From Anaerolineae bacterium (lineage in GTDB: Bacteria > Chloroflexota > Anaerolineae > Aggregatilineales > J027): 64,000 nucleotides of DNA. The stretch is taken from NCBI GenBank assembly GCA_019913005.1, contig JAIOHL010000282.1, positions 1 through 64,000 of the forward strand, read 5' to 3'. The notes under the pieces are model-generated. The model was not told where the DNA came from. It saw nothing but the letters and a program-made list of their open reading frames with translations, and did no database searches. Both the position numbers and the translations under genes were made by a program. Numbering within the stretch: position 1 is the stretch's first letter; every line of letters starts with the position of its first letter. This document shows positions 59,386 to 64,000 of the stretch, piece after piece.

Positions 59386-60252
59386 TTGCGGACACGCACT
59401 TATACTCTTTTAGTCCTCACTATTTTGGCCCTGTCGGGTGTGCCCTTATCTGCCAGCCATGCCCAGACGACCACCTTTGATATTTGCGTCCGCGATTTTA
59501 ATGATGCCAATCAAAATGGGCAATGGGAGGAAGGCGAGCAACCATTTCCCGGTATCGGGATATTGGTTCGTCAAGACGGTACGGTCATTGGGGCACTCAC
59601 GACTACCGCCGATGAAGATTGTATCCGTAGTCTGCCCCCCGGTGTCTATCAGTTATCGGTTGAAGGTGGCGGGACACCCTATCAGATAACGACTGCTGAA
59701 TCAATGGATGTCACCCTAGCTGATCAGTCTATTACGGTTGATATTGGCGCAATTGTTCCCCCGAACGCAACCTCTGTGCAGAGCGGGCCGGGGAACGATG
59801 TCTGTATTGTCGTCTATCAGGATGGCGGACAGGTTGGGGTGCGTGAGGAAGGCGAAAACCTTGTGTCGGGGGTAGATGTCAATTTATTGGCTTCAGATGT
59901 AGTGATCCAGACATTAGTCACCACCGCGGAAGAGCCAAAGTGTTTTAGTGGCTTGCCCGCTGGCGAATTTCGGATTGTGGTGCCACCGTCCCCTAATCAT
60001 TTGCTGACGACCCGCAATGATGCCGGGGTGAGTTTTTTGGATACGGGCAACCGTATCACCGCGAATTTTGGAGCACAGATGATAGACCCACTTGCCGATG
60101 GCCTGACCCGTTCAAGCGTTGAAGAAACTGAAGGCGAATTAACCCTCGATCAAGATACCCGCTTGCTGTTTTCGATTGCAGGGGCAGCCGTGGCAATGCT
60201 GTTTATGGTGGGGACTGGGGCGATTGTTATGAGCATGATGCGTCGTAAATAA
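59386..60252 (+). CDS. Surface protein with two SdrD-B/carboxypeptidase regulatory-like domains
   Basis: The TTG start has GAGGG upstream. A signal peptide ends near LSASHAQTT. Two Ig-like (SpaA/SdrD-B) domains follow, the first with ICVRDFNDANQNGQWEEGEQ, FPGIGILVRQDGTVIGALTT and SLPPGVYQLSVEGGGTPYQI, the second with VCIVVYQDGGQVGVREEGEN and CFSGLPAGEFRIVVPPSPNH. A C-terminal membrane helix (SIAGAAVAMLFMVGTGAIVM) ends in basic MMRRK. It is a cell-surface anchored adhesin- or scaffold-like protein. TATAAT lies near 59337 upstream. Function is unknown. Confidence 0.75.
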   Translation: MRTRTYTLLVLTILALSGVPLSASHAQTTTFDICVRDFNDANQNGQWEEGEQPFPGIGILVRQDGTVIGALTTTADEDCIRSLPPGVYQLSVEGGGTPYQITTAESMDVTLADQSITVDIGAIVPPNATSVQSGPGNDVCIVVYQDGGQVGVREEGENLVSGVDVNLLASDVVIQTLVTTAEEPKCFSGLPAGEFRIVVPPSPNHLLTTRNDAGVSFLDTGNRITANFGAQMIDPLADGLTRSSVEETEGELTLDQDTRLLFSIAGAAVAMLFMVGTGAIVMSMMRRK

Positions 60253-60257
60253 ATCTC

Positions 60258-61148
60258 CTAACGACGACGCATAAGGGTATCGCGCAGGGCTGCTTGTAGT
60301 CGCCCAATATCTGCTCCGTAGTCGGTCAGATATTGGCGCAGGCGAGGTTCCAGCGTCATTGCCAATAAAATATGCTCGGTTCCTGTGTAGTGCGACCCCA
60401 AAGCCTCAGCCCGATCTACCGCCCGATCAATCAAATGGTCGAGCATGGCTTCGGCCTCCATTGACTGCGCAGGGAGGCGTGGAACGTCCTGTGCCAACTG
60501 CGATATATCGAAACTACATTGGGGGAGCAGCCGATACGCCACGCTGCGTCGTTCACGGGTCAGGGCTAACAGTAAATGTGCTGGGCTGACCGAATACTGC
60601 TCATTTGATTTGGCTAATTGCTCGGCAGCATTAAGAACACGACGACCCAATTCGCTGAGTTTTGCCATACGCCGGGCCGACTCAATTGTGATTTCCGAAA
60701 GGCCCTCTTGCAAGAAGCGTTTGGCCTTGCCACGAAGTTGGTCAGGGGAGAGATCAAGCCCGCGCCATAACGTGCCCACTTCGCCACCGCCACTGCGTAA
60801 CAAACCCAATAAGATATGCTCGGTGCCGATATAATGATGGTCAAGCCATTTGGATTCGGCGACGGCATAAATGAGTGCTTCGCGCCATGCTCCGGAGAAA
60901 GGGAGTCGTTCCGATACCGTTTCATAGGAGGGGTGCAATTGGTGGATGGTCTCTTCAACCCACGAACGCTCAATGTCCAATTCAGCTAGGATTTGATAGC
61001 CAAGACTGCCCTCTGTGCGTAGAATCCCACCAAAAAGATGATCGGTATCTACTTCGGCATGTTTAAATTCGCGGGCCAACCAATGACTGTACGCCAGCGA
61101 ACGGCGGGCATGTTGACTATAACGGCTGTACTGGGGATTTGAGGCCAT
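60258..61148 (-). CDS. Protein with two Clp_N repeat domains and no ATPase part
   Basis: The protein is made of two Clp N-terminal repeat domains, each with two helical repeats. The first has RSLAYSHWLAREFKHAEVDT, DHLFGGILRTEGSLGYQILA and YTYIGTEHILLGLLR-like (HHYIGTEHILLGLLRSGGGE). The second has GRRVLNAAEQLAKSNEQYSV, SPAHLLLALTRERRSVAYRL and LGSHYTGTEHILLAMTLEPR. No AAA+ module follows, so it cannot unfold proteins itself. It may deliver substrates or bind a phosphoarginine-like ligand as ClpC-N does. ATG at 61148 is the best start. Confidence 0.85.
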   Translation of the reverse strand: MASNPQYSRYSQHARRSLAYSHWLAREFKHAEVDTDHLFGGILRTEGSLGYQILAELDIERSWVEETIHQLHPSYETVSERLPFSGAWREALIYAVAESKWLDHHYIGTEHILLGLLRSGGGEVGTLWRGLDLSPDQLRGKAKRFLQEGLSEITIESARRMAKLSELGRRVLNAAEQLAKSNEQYSVSPAHLLLALTRERRSVAYRLLPQCSFDISQLAQDVPRLPAQSMEAEAMLDHLIDRAVDRAEALGSHYTGTEHILLAMTLEPRLRQYLTDYGADIGRLQAALRDTLMRRR

Positions 61149-61249
61149 TGACTTCTATTCGTCCAATTTGCGATGGTTTCTATTATACAAAATCGCGGGG
61201 GAATGACTAATCTGGGAAGAAGAGAAGTTGTTGAGCGCATGAAATGTGC

Positions 61250-61280
61250 AAAGGCTGTCCGGTTATAGGCAGCCTTTTTT
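61250..61280. terminator. Terminator between the transporter and Clp_N genes
   Basis: AAAGGCTG (61250-61257) pairs with CAGCCTTT (61270-61277) around a 12-base loop. The T-run (to 61280) follows on the plus strand. On the minus strand, which is the direction of the upstream permease gene, the stem is followed by TTTGC, so it can serve both ways. Confidence 0.7.
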
Positions 61281-61323
61281 AGGGTTGAGCTTAACTGGAG
61301 TGTAGACAGGATATGTAGTTGAT

Positions 61324-62271
61324 TTAACCCTTAATTGCACCTGCTGTAATGCCTTTAATGATTTCGCGCTGGGCAATGAAATAGAAAGCCAAAATTGGCA
61401 GCGTCGCCATTGTAAGCACACTGAACATGCGGTCAAAGTGGGTAATCCCTAAAGCGGATACCATTGATAATGTCCCTAGTGGCAGGGTGTATGCGTCGTT
61501 ATTCGCCCCGATGAACGTCAAGGCAAACAAATATTCGTTCCACGCGCTGACCGCACTCAAAATCACGACGGTAGCGATAGCAGGGCGAGCTAGAGGCAGC
61601 ATAATTGACCAGAAAATACGGGCCGAGGAGCACCCATCCACCCTTGCGGCATCTTCAAGTTCAGTGGGTATTTTGCTGAAAAAATCACGCAGGATAAAGA
61701 TCGAAACCGGCAGGTTGAAACTGATAAATGGGACAATTAAGGCGGTTAGGGTGTTTAGCCAATGTAAATCGCGCAGCATGGTATAGAGTGGAATCAATGT
61801 GACATGGACAGGAATCATCGTCCCGGCAAGGAACATATAAAACAGGAGCGTGCTGCCTTTGAATCGGATTCGGGCAAAAACAAAGGCCGCCATTGCTGCA
61901 ATGAGGGTTAGCAGCGGAACACTCACCAACACCACAATCAGGTTGTTTTGATAGTAGTTCAGGAAGGTCTCGTTGTGAATGAGTTCGTCGTAATTATCGA
62001 ACGATATGTTCGTCGGCAAGGCCCAGACGTTTTTGACCAGTTCGCGCGTAGGCTTAAAGGATGAATAGACCATCCACACCAGTGGATACCCAAAGATGAC
62101 CGCAAAAAACAAGGCGATGGGATACATCCACAGGCTCATAAGGGTGTTTCTAAACAGCCGCCGGAAAAAGCGTTTCCAGTGCAAATGTCTCAATAGCTTA
62201 AAAGGATTACTCAGCGATACTGGAAACCTTTTGACCGGACTATTTGCACCCTGTAGTTTGGTGAACGACAT
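61324..62271 (-). CDS. Carbohydrate ABC transporter permease (MalG/UgpE type)
   Basis: ATG at 62271 follows GGAG. After a basic N-terminal part, six membrane helices follow. The ATPase-contact EAA loop is VDGCSSARIFWSIMLPLARP (TELEDAARVDG precedes). The end is YFIAQREIIKGITAGAIKG, typical of MalG-like permeases. It pairs with the permease gene at 62285 and the binding protein at 63283 for sugar uptake. No ATPase gene is next to it, so a shared MsiK/MalK-type ATPase elsewhere is likely. Confidence 0.94.
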   Translation of the reverse strand: MSFTKLQGANSPVKRFPVSLSNPFKLLRHLHWKRFFRRLFRNTLMSLWMYPIALFFAVIFGYPLVWMVYSSFKPTRELVKNVWALPTNISFDNYDELIHNETFLNYYQNNLIVVLVSVPLLTLIAAMAAFVFARIRFKGSTLLFYMFLAGTMIPVHVTLIPLYTMLRDLHWLNTLTALIVPFISFNLPVSIFILRDFFSKIPTELEDAARVDGCSSARIFWSIMLPLARPAIATVVILSAVSAWNEYLFALTFIGANNDAYTLPLGTLSMVSALGITHFDRMFSVLTMATLPILAFYFIAQREIIKGITAGAIKG

Positions 62272-62284
62272 ACGTAACTCCAGA

Positions 62285-63211
62285 CTAGACGTCTTTTTTC
62301 TGACGAGTAAAAAAGATGAATGTGATCGCCAACACAAATGCAATCAAAAACAGCGTAAAGGCGATAGTGCTGCCATAGCCCCAATTGTTGGAACTGAACG
62401 CCTCTTTAAACATATAGGTCGCCACCAGTTCACTGGCATGTGAAGGGCCACCTTGACTCAAGACCCACACCAAGTCAAATGATTTGAGTGCCCCTACAAT
62501 CATGAGTACCGAGGCGACGCGGATGGTCGGAATTAACTGGGGAATCGTGATATAGCGGTGACGCTGAAAGGCATTCGCGCCATCAATGCTGGCCGCTTCA
62601 TAATATTCATCCGGTATGCCTTGAATAGCAGCGATAAAAATCACGATATAAAACCCGAGATAACGCCATGTTGCCACCACTAAAATGCACAGCAACACTT
62701 GGCTTTCGTCCCCAAGCCACCCTTGTTTATCAAGGCCTAATTCCACAAGGGCCGCATTCGCCATGCCAAAAAATGGCTGATAAATCCAACGCCAAATCAC
62801 GCCAACGATGACCTCGGATAAGACCATCGGGGCAAAGTACAATGTGCGAAAAAAGGATGAGCCTTTAAGCCCACGTGTCAGCAGTAAGGCTAATCCAACA
62901 CCGAGTGGAATCTGGGTGCCGAGCGACCAAATCACCACAATGCCATTGTTTTTGAGCGCCTTCCAAAAAACCTTGTCGTGCAGCAGATCTTCATAGTTAT
63001 TGAGGCCGATAAAATCCGAGAGTGGCCCGACGCCGTTCCAATCATAGAGGCTATAGCGGACAGATTTGATAATAGGCCAGAGCACAAAAATGCTGAAAAT
63101 GAGCAAGGCTGGTGCCAAAAACGCGATAGCCGTTTTTTGTGGCTCACTGAGTCGGAGATGAAAGCGTGGGGTCGGTTTGCGGTTTTTTATAACTTGGCTG
63201 ATGGTCGCCAT
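62285..63211 (-). CDS. Carbohydrate ABC transporter permease (MalF/UgpA type)
   Basis: The protein has six membrane helices and the family's opening (AIAFLAPALLIFSIFVLWPI, then IKSVRYSLYDWNGVGPLSDF and IGLNNYEDLLHDKVFWKALK). The EAA loop is IPDEYYEAASIDGANAFQRH then RYITIPQLIPTIRVASVLMI. It pairs with the MalG-like permease, whose start lies 13 bases downstream. A hairpin between this gene and the binding-protein gene upstream (63238-63260) probably lowers its expression relative to that gene. Confidence 0.94.
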   Translation of the reverse strand: MATISQVIKNRKPTPRFHLRLSEPQKTAIAFLAPALLIFSIFVLWPIIKSVRYSLYDWNGVGPLSDFIGLNNYEDLLHDKVFWKALKNNGIVVIWSLGTQIPLGVGLALLLTRGLKGSSFFRTLYFAPMVLSEVIVGVIWRWIYQPFFGMANAALVELGLDKQGWLGDESQVLLCILVVATWRYLGFYIVIFIAAIQGIPDEYYEAASIDGANAFQRHRYITIPQLIPTIRVASVLMIVGALKSFDLVWVLSQGGPSHASELVATYMFKEAFSSNNWGYGSTIAFTLFLIAFVLAITFIFFTRQKKDV

Positions 63212-63237
63212 GAGTTGTTTATCCTTCCAAAAAAGGT

Positions 63238-63260
63238 GGGGCGTATGGGAGATACGCCCC
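63238..63260 (-). terminator. Hairpin with T-run, probable attenuator in the ABC operon
   Basis: GGGGCGTAT (63238-63246) pairs with ATACGCCCC (63252-63260) around a 5-base loop. On the minus strand it is followed by ACC and T6. It lies between the binding-protein stop and the first permease start, a usual place for a partial terminator that raises binding protein over permease. Confidence 0.8.
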
Positions 63261-63282
63261 TGTATCGGAGCACCTACAGTCT

Positions 63283-64000
63283 TTATTCAGCCCCTAAGAT
63301 TTCAACCGCTGCTGCTTCTGTTTCAGCAGCCGCATCTTCCGGACTCGTGCTAAGGCCAAACAACTGCTGAGTCGTATCCAAGTGAACTTGGGCAAGTTCA
63401 GGTGGCAGGAATTGGTCGTAGGCCAGTTGGACAAAGGATGCTTGACCCAGCAAGGAAGCCATCTTTTGTACAATCGGGACTTCGATGTTTTGGTCAAAGC
63501 CCTTCAGCCCCGGAATGAAGCCATTTTCGGCCACCGATAGACCAAATTCTTCGCTGCCAAGCAGTTCAATCAGCGCGACATTGGCTTCAGCGGGGGCATC
63601 CGCAGAGATAGCGAACGCCTGTCCTGTGCCACCGACCAATGCGTTGGGATCACCCATTTCACTGTCGAGCAGGGGGAAGGGTACGACGTCTACACTGTTT
63701 TCGGCGATTTCGGCATCAATATTGAGCAGACCGGCATAGTTCCAGTCGCCTTGCAGTTCCATCGCGGCGAGACCCGTGCCAAACAGCAGTTGCTCATCGG
63801 GATAGTCCACTCCATTGAAACCTTCACCGAAGCAGCCCGCTTCAACGGCTTCTTGAATCTTTGTGCCCGCTTCAACAAAGGCTGGGTCGGTGAATGATGC
63901 CCCATCAACGCGATTGAAGGCATTCATAAAGGGTTCTGGGCCGCCAGAGCGCAGGACGAGATTCATAAACCAGAACGAACCAGTCCAACGGTTCACATTG
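63283..64000 (-). CDS. Sugar ABC transporter substrate-binding protein, C-terminal part (cut by window edge)
   Basis: The gene runs off the right edge, so the signal peptide and N-terminal lobe are missing. The visible part fits the C-terminal half of a family 1 solute-binding protein: RWTGSFWFMNLVLRSGGPEP, MELQGDWNYAGLLNIDAEIA, GTGQAFAISADAPAEANVAL, IELLGSEEFGLSVAENGFIP, then QASFVQLAYDQFLPPELAQV. The tail is Ala/Glu-rich. It should bind a sugar outside the membrane and pass it to the two permeases. The ligand cannot be named. Confidence 0.92.
   Translation of the reverse strand, partial: NVNRWTGSFWFMNLVLRSGGPEPFMNAFNRVDGASFTDPAFVEAGTKIQEAVEAGCFGEGFNGVDYPDEQLLFGTGLAAMELQGDWNYAGLLNIDAEIAENSVDVVPFPLLDSEMGDPNALVGGTGQAFAISADAPAEANVALIELLGSEEFGLSVAENGFIPGLKGFDQNIEVPIVQKMASLLGQASFVQLAYDQFLPPELAQVHLDTTQQLFGLSTSPEDAAAETEAAAVEILGAE

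Overview
This window looks like a chromosome segment of a Chloroflexota bacterium, most likely an Anaerolineae-type lineage. The assignment is an inference. It rests on an adjacent HMG-CoA reductase / HMG-CoA synthase pair (mevalonate pathway), an archaeal/eukaryotic-type ProRS, a FabL-type reductase, a minC-minD-minE-rodA cluster, a GAF-rich sensor kinase, and a mobile element with replication-relaxation and TraG-like genes. No rRNA or tRNA gene was recognised.

Region 1 (about 1-9.5 kb) is a metal and thiol-redox module. A CmtR-like ArsR regulator lies at the left edge with a perfect dyad over its start. A divergon follows, organised around a BlaI-type repressor. Leftward run blaI, an M56 peptidase (BlaR1-like), a frameshifted DUF2085 membrane gene, a Sco/thioredoxin-like lipoprotein and CopC. 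Rightward run an F510_1955-type propeller protein, a small membrane protein, TlpA, a DsbA-like protein, a lipoprotein cytochrome c, a SafE-cupredoxin fusion, a CopZ-like HMA protein and a DsbD-N-like lipoprotein. The rightward promoter is near consensus and is overlapped by a perfect BlaI-type operator, so a BlaI/BlaR1-like pair probably controls copper handling and disulfide chemistry, not beta-lactam resistance.

Region 2 (about 9.5-25.7 kb) is accessory DNA with plasmid or integrative-element character. It holds two DUF2958 genes, BrnTA, a degenerate CopG antitoxin, and a complete group II intron (10747-13196) whose removal rejoins a host reading frame. It also holds about 0.8 kb of hairpin-rich DNA with no convincing gene, an AEP(TOTE)-CHC2 primase, ParA with two RHH proteins and iteron-like repeats, two TraG/VirD4-like ATPases, a sigma-like factor, a replication-relaxation protein and a membrane protein. 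A rare motif, CGGCGAATATG, occurs five times here plus one near copy, and I found none outside this region by eye. The region ends against an aminotransferase cut off after about 183 residues. No integrase or relaxase was recognised, so the left end may lie outside the window and region 1 may be cargo of the same element.

Region 3 (about 26-64 kb) is ordinary chromosome: a propeller lipoprotein, RidA and DUF711, a TPR membrane protein, a sulfurtransferase, two sensor-kinase genes, a DUF309 protein with a receiver-like N-terminus, FabL, a sugar isomerase, a glycosyltransferase, RsgA (with a possible leader peptide), a tandem-NYN 700-residue protein, ProRS, the mevalonate pair, a methyltransferase, XRE and TPR proteins, a flavin reductase with a divergent HTH regulator, rodA and minEDC, a double Clp_N protein, and a sugar ABC transporter whose binding-protein gene runs off the right edge.
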